Positions 28,125-37,761 of a stretch of 64,000 bases of DNA are shown here, piece after piece (the stretch's first letter is position 1; each line of letters opens with the position of its first letter). This stretch comes from Agaribacillus sp965228415. Lineage in GTDB: Bacteria > Bacteroidota > Bacteroidia > Cytophagales > Cyclobacteriaceae. The position numbers and the translations under genes were made by a program. The DNA lies in contig OZ245814.1 in the NCBI GenBank assembly GCA_965228415.1, positions 7,936,001 through 8,000,000 of the forward strand, in the 5' to 3' direction. The notes beneath the pieces are model-generated. The model was not told the DNA's origin, made no database searches, and saw only the letters and a list, made by a program, of their open reading frames with translations.

Positions 28125-30449
28125 ATGACGATGAATATCCAGATGATGAAAAACATACCACTTTTGCTCATGGCAATACTCTTGGTAATCCCCGGGACGA
28201 CACTGCGGGCGCAATCGGAAAACCAGCTGTTTTACAACGCGCCGGCTACTAACTGGCTGGAGGCATTACCGGTTGGCAATGGCCGTTTGGGGGCGATGGT
28301 GTATGGAGGTGTTTTACAGGAACAGATTCAATTCAATGAGGAGACGCTGTGGACCGGACAACCACATAATTATGCCAATAAAGATGCCTCGAAGTATCTT
28401 GATCAAATCAGGCAGCTCCTGTTTGACGGAAAACAAAAAGAAGCCCAGGACCTGGCCAGTGAACAATTTATGAGTGAGCCATTGCATCAGAAAGCATACC
28501 AGCCATTTGGAGATCTGGTTATCAATTTTCCCGGTCATCAAAACTTTTCAAATTACAAAAGAGTGCTGGACATCGAGCAGGCCTTGTGTCAACTATCATA
28601 CCAGGTGGAGGGCGTAACCTACCGCCGGGAGGTATTTGCCAGTTATCCGGACCAACTCATAGCCATTAAGCTTTCCGCCAGCAAATCAGGGGCGCTGGAT
28701 TTTGACTTCGCGCTGGATTCACAACATTTTCTGAAGTCGGTATTGACCGATGGTGATAAACAGGTTTTGGATGTGAGGGTATCAGATGGCGTCATGAATG
28801 GCAAAGCAGTAGTAAAAGTCATTACCGACGGTGTGGTAACACCTGAATATAAACATATTGCCGTTTCCGGAGCTTCTTCAGCCACCATTTACCTGACGGC
28901 TTATACCAACTTTGTCAACTTTCAGGACGTAAGCCGTAAGACCCAACCACTAATACGCGGGGCATTGCGAAAGTTTGCAACGTTGGATTATGAGCAGGCC
29001 AAAGAAAAACATATTGCAGACTACCAGTCGCTCTTTGGCCGTTTTCAAATTCATTTTGCAGGTGACAACAGGACTTCACTGCCAACCAATGAAAGGATTT
29101 ATAAATTTTGGAAGGACCCTGACGATCCGCAGTTTATTTCAATGTATGTTCAGTATGCGCGTTACCTAATGATTTCCTCAAGCCGAGAAGGAGGCCAGCC
29201 AGCCAATTTGCAGGGGATTTGGAACAATAGCCTTGACCCGGCATGGCAGAGTAAATGGACCACCAACATTAATGCGGAGATGAATTATTGGCCGGTTGAA
29301 GTCACCAATCTTCAGGAGTGTCATGAGCCGCTTTTTAATTTAATTGAAGAGTGCTCACAAAGTGGTGCTTTGGTAGCCAAAGAACATTACAATGCGGATG
29401 GCTGGGTGTTACATCACAACACTGACATTTGGCGTGGCGCCGCGCCAATCAATGCATCCAATCACGGAATATGGGTTACAGGTGGGGCCTGGTTATGTAC
29501 ACATCTGTGGGAACATTATAAATTTACGCAGGACAAGGAATTTCTGGCTGAGAAATATCCGCTGATAAAAGGAGCCGCTCTCTTTTTTACGGATTTTTTA
29601 GTGAAAGATCCTAAAACCGGATACCTGATCAGCACACCTTCCAACTCACCTGAAATAGGGGGATTAGTAGCAGGCCCTACCATGGATCATCAGCTTATCC
29701 GCAGCCTTTTCAGGATATGCGTTGAAGCTTCCGAAGTTCTTAACATTGACAGGGAGTTTGCCGGTACCCTAAAGGAGATGCTACCCAAAATAGCGCCCAA
29801 CAAGATTGGCAGATTGGGCCAGCTGCAGGAGTGGATGGAAGACAAGGATGATCCTAAGGTAAAACATCGCCATGTTTCGCATCTGTGGGGTGTTCATCCG
29901 GGAAATGAAATCAATTGGCGCGATACCCCCGACCTGATGAGGGCTGCCAGGCAATCGCTTATTTTCAGGGGTGACGAGGGAACCGGCTGGAGTTTGGGTT
30001 GGAAGATAAATTTTTGGGCCCGCTTTTTAGATGGCAACCATACCTACAAACTAATCCATATGCTTTTAAGCCCTGCTGAAGAGCCACAACGCAAGCTGAG
30101 AGGAGGGTCTTATCCAAACTTGTTTGATGCCCACCCACCCTTCCAGATCGATGGTAACTTCGGAGGTGCGGCTGGCATTGTAGAAATGCTTGTCCAAAGT
30201 CATCTTGGTACCATTGACTTATTGCCGGCCTTGCCGGACGCATTACCAGACGGCAGTATCTCCGGCGTACGGGCCAGGGGAGGATTTGAACTTTCATTTG
30301 ATTGGAAAGGTGGTGAATTGCAAGGTGTTCAGGTATTGTCCAACGCCGGTGCGATGTGCAGGCTGAGATATAAAAACCGGAGTATAGATTTTAAAACAGA
30401 AAAAGGAAAGACTTATAATTTCAATGGTAAGCTTAAAAAAGTCCGATAA
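28125..30449 (+). CDS. GH95 alpha-L-fucosidase (second of a tandem pair)
   Basis: 774 residues; Met7 or Met8 (28143/28146) could also be the start in front of the hydrophobic stretch, and the signal ends near TLRAQ. Same architecture as its upstream neighbour and collinear along the whole length. Active-site segments are kept: NINAEMNYW (N381, N383), STPSNSPEIGG (Glu510) and FQIDGNFGG (Asp676). Differences cluster in loops, for example NLPFIGPWVGGSGWVAHH upstream against NASNHGIWVTGGAWLCTH here, close to the barrel entrance. This suggests altered subsite recognition rather than redundancy. It is followed 4 bp later by a sulfatase gene. Confidence 0.95.
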   Translation: MTMNIQMMKNIPLLLMAILLVIPGTTLRAQSENQLFYNAPATNWLEALPVGNGRLGAMVYGGVLQEQIQFNEETLWTGQPHNYANKDASKYLDQIRQLLFDGKQKEAQDLASEQFMSEPLHQKAYQPFGDLVINFPGHQNFSNYKRVLDIEQALCQLSYQVEGVTYRREVFASYPDQLIAIKLSASKSGALDFDFALDSQHFLKSVLTDGDKQVLDVRVSDGVMNGKAVVKVITDGVVTPEYKHIAVSGASSATIYLTAYTNFVNFQDVSRKTQPLIRGALRKFATLDYEQAKEKHIADYQSLFGRFQIHFAGDNRTSLPTNERIYKFWKDPDDPQFISMYVQYARYLMISSSREGGQPANLQGIWNNSLDPAWQSKWTTNINAEMNYWPVEVTNLQECHEPLFNLIEECSQSGALVAKEHYNADGWVLHHNTDIWRGAAPINASNHGIWVTGGAWLCTHLWEHYKFTQDKEFLAEKYPLIKGAALFFTDFLVKDPKTGYLISTPSNSPEIGGLVAGPTMDHQLIRSLFRICVEASEVLNIDREFAGTLKEMLPKIAPNKIGRLGQLQEWMEDKDDPKVKHRHVSHLWGVHPGNEINWRDTPDLMRAARQSLIFRGDEGTGWSLGWKINFWARFLDGNHTYKLIHMLLSPAEEPQRKLRGGSYPNLFDAHPPFQIDGNFGGAAGIVEMLVQSHLGTIDLLPALPDALPDGSISGVRARGGFELSFDWKGGELQGVQVLSNAGAMCRLRYKNRSIDFKTEKGKTYNFNGKLKKVR

Positions 30450-30453
30450 CAAA

Positions 30454-32220
30454 ATGGTAAATCTGACAGATCGTAACAATTTCCGCAAAGCCAGTCTGAA
30501 TCCGGATTGGATGAGATCTGCGGTCTATATTTTTATGGTCTTGTTGCTGTTTTCCTGTTCCTCCCGCGAGGTGCCAAATGACAGGCCCAATGTGGTACTG
30601 GTGCTTATTGACAATCAAAGCTATTTTGAGTTAAGCCGTAATGGCCATCAGATCGTAGAGACACCAAGGATAGACCGGCTGGCTGAAAAAGCAGTAAACT
30701 TTACTGATTTTCATGCTCCCCCGTTTTGCTCACCTAGCAGAACAGCCTTGCTTACCGGAAGGTACGCATTAAGGGCCGGTGTGCACAATACGATAGGAGG
30801 TGTTTCCATATTACACAAAGATGAAACCACAGTGGCTGATATATTACAAAGAGAAGGTTACAACACGGCCATATTCGGGAAGTGGCACCTTGGGGTAACC
30901 TATCCGTATGCTCCTAAATTTCGGGGTTTTGGGGAAGTATTTATTCACGGTGGTGGCGGAGTAAGCCAACTGGAAGATTATTATGGTAACAATCATATCA
31001 ACGCTACTTATGAACACAATGACCAATACGTGAAATCAACAGGGTTTTCTACCGATGTGCTTTTTGATGAGGCCATAAAATTCATGGACAATAAGCAAAT
31101 GCAGCAACAACCGTTTTTCTGTTTCATTTCAACACCGGCGGTCCACTTCCCAACAAACAGACACCCTGAGACAACCAAAAGATTACTCGAAAGAGGGGTA
31201 GAGGATTCTGAGTATCTGGCACTTTACTCTATGATTGAAAATGTAGATGACAATGTAGGTAAGCTTCTGGATTATTTGGAAAAGTCAGGGATGAAGGAGA
31301 ATACCCTGGTTATTCTGGCATCTGATCAGGGCGTAAACGATCGTGGCGCAGTCAGTCATCGTTCCGGAACGTTTCAAAACAGGGGATTGTCTTTTGATGA
31401 AAAGCATCAGGTGTATTGTATGATACAATACCCTTCCATGACAGACAAGAATCCGGGAGATGTTGACAAGCTGGCCGGTATGATTGATGTAATGCCTACC
31501 ATTCTGGACATCTGTGGTGTGCAACAGCCTGATAATTTGGATGGAAAATCCCTTAAGCCTTTGTTATCGGGAACCACCGGATGGGATGATGAACGCAGGC
31601 TTATCGTGCAGTGTCCCCGGTCGCGCATCCGAAAGAAATGGGAAAATACGGCTGTAAAATATAAGAAGTGGCGGCTGGTGGATGGGAAAGAGCTCTACAA
31701 CATCGAAAACGACCATGGCCAGAAAACAGACCTTGCCGGGAGTTATCCTGATATTGTAAAAGACCTCACCCAGACTTACGAGTTATTCTGGAATTCCCTC
31801 GCGCCGGCGGAGAAATTAATCTCAGCCCATATTTTAGGAGCTGCTGAGGCGCCGGAAATAAGGCTTAATGGCATGGACTGGTATGTGGGCGATGCCCCAT
31901 GGACACAAGGTGCCCTGGACAATAAAAACCGGCAGGGAAAATGGCGGGTTGAAGTTGCCAGTGATGGTGATTACAGATTCGAGCTCCGGAGATATCCCAG
32001 AGAGGCACCAAAGCCGATCGAAGCCAATAGTGCCATGATAGAAATTGGAGATAAGAAGAAAGAGGTAGCCGTTGATATCAGTGCCAGCGAGGCTATTTTG
32101 GAACTAGACTTAAAGAAGGGTACATACGACTTAGTGACTACTTTCAAAGATACTACGCATCAAACCGATTGGGGCGCTTATTATGTTCACGTCAGCCATA
32201 TCAATCAAAACAGCCAATAA
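30454..32220 (+). CDS. S1-family sulfatase lipoprotein with C-terminal beta extension
   Basis: 588 residues from the ATG at 30454. A start at 30511 (MRSAVYIFMVLLLFSC) gives a tighter lipoprotein signal and is equally possible; an in-frame ATG at 30424 would overlap the GH95 gene. Formylglycine site C92-S-P-S-R, GKWHLG and ASDQGVND are present. The N-terminal metal pair, Asp-Asp in the other sulfatases here, reads IDNQSYFE, with Asn as second residue. After about residue 440 there is an extra beta-rich region (EIRLNGMDWYVGD..., then DGDYRFELRRYP) not present in the neighbouring sulfatases, perhaps for glycan binding. It touches the GH141 gene, with 1 bp between. Confidence 0.92.
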   Translation: MVNLTDRNNFRKASLNPDWMRSAVYIFMVLLLFSCSSREVPNDRPNVVLVLIDNQSYFELSRNGHQIVETPRIDRLAEKAVNFTDFHAPPFCSPSRTALLTGRYALRAGVHNTIGGVSILHKDETTVADILQREGYNTAIFGKWHLGVTYPYAPKFRGFGEVFIHGGGGVSQLEDYYGNNHINATYEHNDQYVKSTGFSTDVLFDEAIKFMDNKQMQQQPFFCFISTPAVHFPTNRHPETTKRLLERGVEDSEYLALYSMIENVDDNVGKLLDYLEKSGMKENTLVILASDQGVNDRGAVSHRSGTFQNRGLSFDEKHQVYCMIQYPSMTDKNPGDVDKLAGMIDVMPTILDICGVQQPDNLDGKSLKPLLSGTTGWDDERRLIVQCPRSRIRKKWENTAVKYKKWRLVDGKELYNIENDHGQKTDLAGSYPDIVKDLTQTYELFWNSLAPAEKLISAHILGAAEAPEIRLNGMDWYVGDAPWTQGALDNKNRQGKWRVEVASDGDYRFELRRYPREAPKPIEANSAMIEIGDKKKEVAVDISASEAILELDLKKGTYDLVTTFKDTTHQTDWGAYYVHVSHINQNSQ

Positions 32221-32221
32221 T

Positions 32222-34693
32222 ATGATAAAAATCAGGGTCATTATTCCTTTTTTGCTGCTTTTACATGTTCAGGTATTTTGCCAGGTTTCCTTTTATGTGT
32301 CAGTGGAGGGCAATGATGAAAATCCGGGAACTATAGACAGGCCTTTCGCAACTTTGGTCCGGGCCAAAGAGGTCGTTAGAAACATAAAACCTCATAACAA
32401 TCATGTTACAGTATTTCTCAGATCGGGAACCTATTATCTCTCAGAGCCGGTCGTATTCTCACCGGAGGATTCCGGGACCAAAGATGCCCCTATATGGTAC
32501 AAGGCCTACGAGGGAGAAAAAGTAACCATCAGCGGCGGTGTTAAGCTGGCCATGAAATGGCGCCCCTACAAAAATGGTATTGTACGGGCCAGGATAAATT
32601 TAAATAAATATGGGATTACTGCTTTGGATCAGTTGTTTATCAATGGAAGATTACAGCGAATGGCCCGCTATCCAAATTATGATACGACGGCCCAGTTTTT
32701 TGGGGGAACCTCCAAAGACGCCATTTCACCTGATCGGGTGAAAACCTGGAAAAACCCACAGGGAGGCTTTATGCATGCTTTACACCAGGGCAAATGGGGC
32801 AGCAAGCATTACCGCATAGAATCCGCCAGCGAGGATGGCTTACTCACCCTTACCGGCGGATGGCAGGAAAACCGTGGAGGTACGGATAAAAACGTATCTT
32901 ACCGGGAAGGTTATCATAAGAGACACCTTTTTGTTGAGAATATTTTTGAAGAGCTTGACGATGAAGAAGAATGGTATTTTGACAAATCCGGCAATTACCT
33001 GTACTTAAAACCAGACAAGAAAAGTAATCTTAAAACGGCTTCAGTGGTTGCGTCCAATCTAAAGCAGTTATTTGTCCTTGTGGGAAGTGTGGAAAACCCC
33101 GTTAAAAATATTCATTTCGATGGACTGGATTTCAGGCACACTAACAGAGTCTTCATGGAACCTTACGAGCGCCTTTTGCGAGGTGACTGGTCAATTGCCC
33201 GCCAGTCAGCTGTGTTTTTCGAGGGAACGGTGTCTTGCTCCGTAAAGGATTGCAACTTTGAAGATCTGGGGGGCAATGCGGTCTTTTTCAGCAAGTACAA
33301 CCGACAAGGGAAAGTGCTTGGTTCAAGGTTTTACAACATTGGAGAAAGTGCGGTTTGTCTTGTGGGTAGTGTGGAGGCTGTCAGGTCGCCCTCTATTGAA
33401 TATAGGAACAGTGTACCCCACCATGAACTGGATCACACACCAGGGCCAAAGTCATCCGATTACCCCGCGAACTGCCTTGTCGAAAACAATCTTATGCATA
33501 ACCTGGGGCTGATTGGAAAACAGGTGGCAGGGGTTTTTATGTCTATGGCAGAAGAAATTAACGTGAGGCACAACACGATCTACAACATACCCAGGGCAGC
33601 CATATGTATCAACGATGGCGCCTGGGGTGGCCATGTGATCGAAAATAATGATGTTTTTAATACGGTCCGAGAATCGGGCGATCACGGTCCGTTCAATTCG
33701 TGGGGCCGGGACAGGTATTGGCTCACGCCCTATCACGGCAGAGATAAAGGAGATGAAAGTGGTGCGAAAGAAAGGAGTCTCCTGGATAATTATAAAATCA
33801 CCTATATACGCCATAACCGAATGGCACATCCGGGAGGGCATTCGTGGGGAATCGATTTGGACGATGGTTCATCCAACTATCATCTTTATAACAACCTATG
33901 CCTGGGAATGGGTTTCAAATTGAGGGAGGGGTTTTATCGAAGAGTGGAGAATAATATTGTGATAAACGGTTTTGGCGGATTTCATGTCTGGTTTAAAGAT
34001 TGTGGCGATATTATTGCAAAAAATATTATTGTCAGCGACCAGCCGTTTCAGTTTATTCACGCCGACCCTGCCTATGCCAGGGAATTTAACTATAATTTGT
34101 TTTACGCTGAAGGCGAAACCCCTATGATCACCGGCCTGGATACCCCCATTACCATCAATCAATGGCAGGAAAGGGGCTATGACCAAAATTCCCTCGTTGC
34201 CGACCCCATGTTTATCGATCCGGCCAATGGCGATTTCAGAGTCAGGGAAAACTCACCTGCGCTCGCACTTGGCTTCCAGAATTTCAGAATGGATAATTTT
34301 GGCGTCTATAAACCTCAGTTTGTAAAAGAAGTCGCGCCGGTAACCAGAAGCTATAGTTCCTCAAAATCAATGGGTGGTTCGGAACCTGAAGAAAGAAGTA
34401 ATGAAAAGATTCCCTGGTTGGGAGCCACAGTGAAAAACCTGGTTGGGAATGCCGAAAAATCAGTAGCGGGTATCGCAGAAATAACCGGGGTGATTGTCGT
34501 GGAATTGCCGCAGAGCTCTCAGGCTGACGAGGCAGGCTTCAAACAAGGAGATGTGATTGTTGCGCTCAATGGTACCAAAATACATGATACCACCGACCTG
34601 ATGGAGGTTACCGGGAAGATTTCAGGAAAAGAAGTAAAGGTTGTTGTAACCGGAAATCCGATAAAAAAAGTTTTCAGCTTTACGCTTAAGTAA
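32222..34693 (+). CDS. GH141-like right-handed beta-helix enzyme with C-terminal PDZ domain
   Basis: 823 residues from the ATG at 32222, directly after the sulfatase stop; an in-frame ATG at 32183 would overlap it. Signal peptide ends near VFCQ. The N-terminus FYVSVEGNDENPGTIDRPFATLVRAKEVVR and the long parallel beta-helix (repeated N-x-I/F-x-N-rungs such as CLVENNLMHNLG, NVRHNTIYNIPRAAI, HVIENNDVFN) match the GH141 type, which includes an alpha-L-fucosidase and a xylanase. Residues about 730-823 are a PDZ domain (VIVVELPQSSQADEAGFKQGDVIVALNGTKI). A PDZ fused to a glycan-active beta-helix is unusual and may dock partner proteins. In this setting a fucosidase or fucan-active role is favoured; a polysaccharide lyase-like activity is an alternative. 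Confidence 0.83.
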   Translation: MIKIRVIIPFLLLLHVQVFCQVSFYVSVEGNDENPGTIDRPFATLVRAKEVVRNIKPHNNHVTVFLRSGTYYLSEPVVFSPEDSGTKDAPIWYKAYEGEKVTISGGVKLAMKWRPYKNGIVRARINLNKYGITALDQLFINGRLQRMARYPNYDTTAQFFGGTSKDAISPDRVKTWKNPQGGFMHALHQGKWGSKHYRIESASEDGLLTLTGGWQENRGGTDKNVSYREGYHKRHLFVENIFEELDDEEEWYFDKSGNYLYLKPDKKSNLKTASVVASNLKQLFVLVGSVENPVKNIHFDGLDFRHTNRVFMEPYERLLRGDWSIARQSAVFFEGTVSCSVKDCNFEDLGGNAVFFSKYNRQGKVLGSRFYNIGESAVCLVGSVEAVRSPSIEYRNSVPHHELDHTPGPKSSDYPANCLVENNLMHNLGLIGKQVAGVFMSMAEEINVRHNTIYNIPRAAICINDGAWGGHVIENNDVFNTVRESGDHGPFNSWGRDRYWLTPYHGRDKGDESGAKERSLLDNYKITYIRHNRMAHPGGHSWGIDLDDGSSNYHLYNNLCLGMGFKLREGFYRRVENNIVINGFGGFHVWFKDCGDIIAKNIIVSDQPFQFIHADPAYAREFNYNLFYAEGETPMITGLDTPITINQWQERGYDQNSLVADPMFIDPANGDFRVRENSPALALGFQNFRMDNFGVYKPQFVKEVAPVTRSYSSSKSMGGSEPEERSNEKIPWLGATVKNLVGNAEKSVAGIAEITGVIVVELPQSSQADEAGFKQGDVIVALNGTKIHDTTDLMEVTGKISGKEVKVVVTGNPIKKVFSFTLK

Positions 34694-34776
34694 AAATCCG
34701 GGAGTAGGCCTGAGTTATATATAAAGCGTCAGCCAATTGGATAACAGTAAATTAAACTAACAAAGATAATCATACC

Positions 34777-36225
34777 ATGAAAATCATATTGTGCACCATA
34801 TTAAGTATCACCTGTAGCTTCTCGGTTTGGCCGCAAAATAAAAAAGCAGACCCCAGTCCGGAAAGACCTAATGTGATCCTGATCATGTGTGATGATCTTG
34901 GGTGGGGAGATGTCGGTTTCAATGGAAACAAAGAGGTGAAGACACCTAACCTCGATCGCCTGGCTGCCAAAGGGATAACACTTTCGCGGTTTTATTCTGC
35001 CGGGCCGGTATGTTCTCCAACGAGAGCCAGCTGTCTTACCGGCAGAAATCCGTTCCGAATGGGTATACTTACCGCCAATAGCGGGCATATGAGACCGCAG
35101 GAAATTACCCTTCCGGAATTATTGAAATCCAAAGACTATCATACCGGACATTTCGGAAAGTGGCATTTGGGAACTTTAACGGCGACGATCAGGGATGCCA
35201 ACCGGGGTAAACCGCGGGATTATTCAAATTATGCCATTCCCACAGCCAACGGCTATGATGAATACTTTGTCACGGAGTCAAAAGTGCCGACATATGATCC
35301 TATGGTTTTTCCCTCGAGTTTTAATGAAGAGCTGGGAGAATCCAAGCGTTATGGATGGGCAGCGATAGAAAACAAAGGCGATGCCCGTAAACCGGAATTT
35401 TTTGGCACCCATTATTGGGTTGGTCCGGAGCACCCCGAGCTTACAAACCTGGATGGGGATGACTCAAGGGTAATTATGGACAGAGTTATTCCGTTCATGC
35501 GCAGATCGGTTAACAGCGGTCATCCTTTTTTCTCGGTCATTTGGTTTCACACACCACACCTGCCGTTAGTGGCAACCAGGAAGTACAGGGATATGTATGG
35601 TGACCTCTCCTATAAGAAACAACTGTTATATGCCTCCATTACCATGATGGATGAACAGGTGGGCCGGCTCTGGGATCAACTTGAGAAGATGGGACAGGCC
35701 GATAATACGATGCTTTGGTTCTGTAGTGACAATGGTCCTGAAAGGGGAACGCCGGGATCGGCAGGTCCTTTCCGGGAACGGAAAAGAAGTCTCTACGAAG
35801 GAGGTTTAAGAGTACCCGCCTTCGTGATCTGGCCTGATATGGTTAAGCCGGAGCAGGTAATTGATACACCATGTGTTACCAGCGATTACCTACCGACAAT
35901 TGCTGATTTTCTGGACATCACTTATCCCGACAGTGACCGGCCAATTGACGGTATCAGCCTGAAGGATATTTTGATATCGAACCGTACAGACAGAAAAAAA
36001 GCCATTGGTTTTCAGGCACCCAAAAAAATGTCATGGGTAACAGACCAATATAAACTTATATCCAATGATGAGGGGCAGACATTTGAACTGTACGACCTGA
36101 TAAATGATAAAAGCGAAACAAAAGATATCTCTGCCGGCAATAAAAAACTGGTGGCTGATATGAAAAGAGATCTCCTGGACTGGGTTGCCTCCTGCCGGCG
36201 CAGTGAGGAAGGAAAGGATTACTAG
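34777..36225 (+). CDS. S1-family sulfatase, exported
   Basis: 482 residues with a signal peptide ending around VWPQ (residue 20). Type I sulfatase: CDDLGWGDVG metal motif, formylglycine site C79-S-P-T-R, FGKWHLG and CSDNGPERG. The DLGWGD and SDNGPE combination is common in arylsulfatase A-like subfamilies. An 83-bp gap separates it from the GH141 gene, and it heads a run of four consecutive sulfatase genes up to 40960. The sulfate position it removes is not evident. Confidence 0.95.
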   Translation: MKIILCTILSITCSFSVWPQNKKADPSPERPNVILIMCDDLGWGDVGFNGNKEVKTPNLDRLAAKGITLSRFYSAGPVCSPTRASCLTGRNPFRMGILTANSGHMRPQEITLPELLKSKDYHTGHFGKWHLGTLTATIRDANRGKPRDYSNYAIPTANGYDEYFVTESKVPTYDPMVFPSSFNEELGESKRYGWAAIENKGDARKPEFFGTHYWVGPEHPELTNLDGDDSRVIMDRVIPFMRRSVNSGHPFFSVIWFHTPHLPLVATRKYRDMYGDLSYKKQLLYASITMMDEQVGRLWDQLEKMGQADNTMLWFCSDNGPERGTPGSAGPFRERKRSLYEGGLRVPAFVIWPDMVKPEQVIDTPCVTSDYLPTIADFLDITYPDSDRPIDGISLKDILISNRTDRKKAIGFQAPKKMSWVTDQYKLISNDEGQTFELYDLINDKSETKDISAGNKKLVADMKRDLLDWVASCRRSEEGKDY

Positions 36226-36276
36226 CAATATCAGTTTATAAGTCATCTTAAAAGTCGATCAAAATTTAATTCAAAT

Positions 36277-37755
36277 ATGAAAAACATTTACCTGCTGAAG
36301 CACAGCTGGATTATCGTATTTTTAATCGTTTCATCCTGTATTACCAAAGATGATGCCCCACCCAACGTTGTCATCATTTTTACCGACGACCAGGGCTATG
36401 CCGACGTTGGCGCATTCGGAGCTGTGGGGTTCAGTACGCCGAATTTGGATGCGATGGCAGCTAATGGAATGAAGTTCACTGATTTTTATGTGGCCTCTTC
36501 CGTATGTTCTCCGTCGAGAGCGGCCTTACTTACCGGTTGCTACCCCCAGCGTGTTGGCATTCCCGGAGTGCTTTTTCCGGAAAGGCAAAATACGGAATGG
36601 AATCCGGATCAGCGGAATACAAAGACCGGATTGCATCAGGATGAAGTGACCATTGCCGAAATGCTAAAAGAAAAAGGCTATGCAACCGGTGCCTTCGGAA
36701 AGTGGCACCTGGGCCATCACCGCCAGTTTTTGCCGCTTCAGCAGGGGTTTGATGAGTATTTTGGTTTACCTTATTCCAATGATATGCGTCCCAGTAAAAG
36801 AAAGGGGAAAACACCTTACCCGGAGCTGCCATTGATGAGTGGAAATAAAGTGCACCGGTATATGGAAGAGGACCAGTCTATGCTGACGACGGTCTACACG
36901 GAGCATGCGGTGGATTTTATAAAAAGAAATAAAGATCAACCGTTCTTTGTTTATCTGGCGCATTCAATGCCCCATATCCCATTGTATGTTTCCGAAAAGT
37001 TCAGCGGCTATTCTGAAAAGGGTATCTACGGAGATGTCATTGAAGAAATTGACTGGTCTGTCGGGCAGGTTAATAAGACATTAACAGACCTGGGCCTGGA
37101 GGAAAATACATTGGTAGTTTTTGCCACCGATAACGGACCCTGGCTTATTTTCGGCGATCATGGCGGCTCTGCCTTCCCGCTAAGGGAGGGTAAAACCACT
37201 ACTTTTGAAGGAGGGCAACGTGTTCCGTGTCTGATGAAATGGCCAAAAACAATCCCGGCGGGTTCCATATGCGGGGAGATAGCCTCAACCATGGATCTTT
37301 TCCCTACCATCGCCGAAATTACCGGGGCACCCCTGCCTTCGCATAAAATTGATGGCCATAGCATTGTTGAACTGATTTCGGGGAAAAAAGATGCCAGGAG
37401 CCCTACGGAAGCCTTTTACTATTATAAAGGATGGAATCTACAGGCTATACGAGTCGGAAAATGGAAATTACACCTGCCCCATGAATATAACCGGGTAATC
37501 GTATCTGACGAAGGTAACGTTCATGGCCGTAAAGGAATAAAATCAAAGATTGAGCTGTCTTTGTTTGACTTATCAAATGATATTGGGGAAAAACACAATA
37601 TAGCAGCCGGAAATGCCGATATTGTCAATGCCCTTTTAGCCAAAATCGGAGAAATGAAACAAGAACTGGGTACCACTGAAAAAGAAGGAGCCGGCAAGCG
37701 GGATTGCGGCTGGCAAACAAACCCTGAGGAACAGATCGAGCAACCACTAGACTGA
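36277..37755 (+). CDS. S1-family sulfatase lipoprotein
   Basis: 492 residues with lipobox Cys21 (VSSC). Type I sulfatase: TDDQGYADVG, formylglycine site C77-S-P-S-R, GKWHLG and TDNGPW. It resembles the exported sulfatase at 8958-10454 (GLPYSNDM, DNGPW, and a similar ending of Glu/Lys-rich helices). The two may hit the same chemical position at different stages, this one membrane-anchored and the other soluble. The next sulfatase gene follows after 6 bp. Confidence 0.95.
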   Translation: MKNIYLLKHSWIIVFLIVSSCITKDDAPPNVVIIFTDDQGYADVGAFGAVGFSTPNLDAMAANGMKFTDFYVASSVCSPSRAALLTGCYPQRVGIPGVLFPERQNTEWNPDQRNTKTGLHQDEVTIAEMLKEKGYATGAFGKWHLGHHRQFLPLQQGFDEYFGLPYSNDMRPSKRKGKTPYPELPLMSGNKVHRYMEEDQSMLTTVYTEHAVDFIKRNKDQPFFVYLAHSMPHIPLYVSEKFSGYSEKGIYGDVIEEIDWSVGQVNKTLTDLGLEENTLVVFATDNGPWLIFGDHGGSAFPLREGKTTTFEGGQRVPCLMKWPKTIPAGSICGEIASTMDLFPTIAEITGAPLPSHKIDGHSIVELISGKKDARSPTEAFYYYKGWNLQAIRVGKWKLHLPHEYNRVIVSDEGNVHGRKGIKSKIELSLFDLSNDIGEKHNIAAGNADIVNALLAKIGEMKQELGTTEKEGAGKRDCGWQTNPEEQIEQPLD

Positions 37756-37761
37756 AAACCT

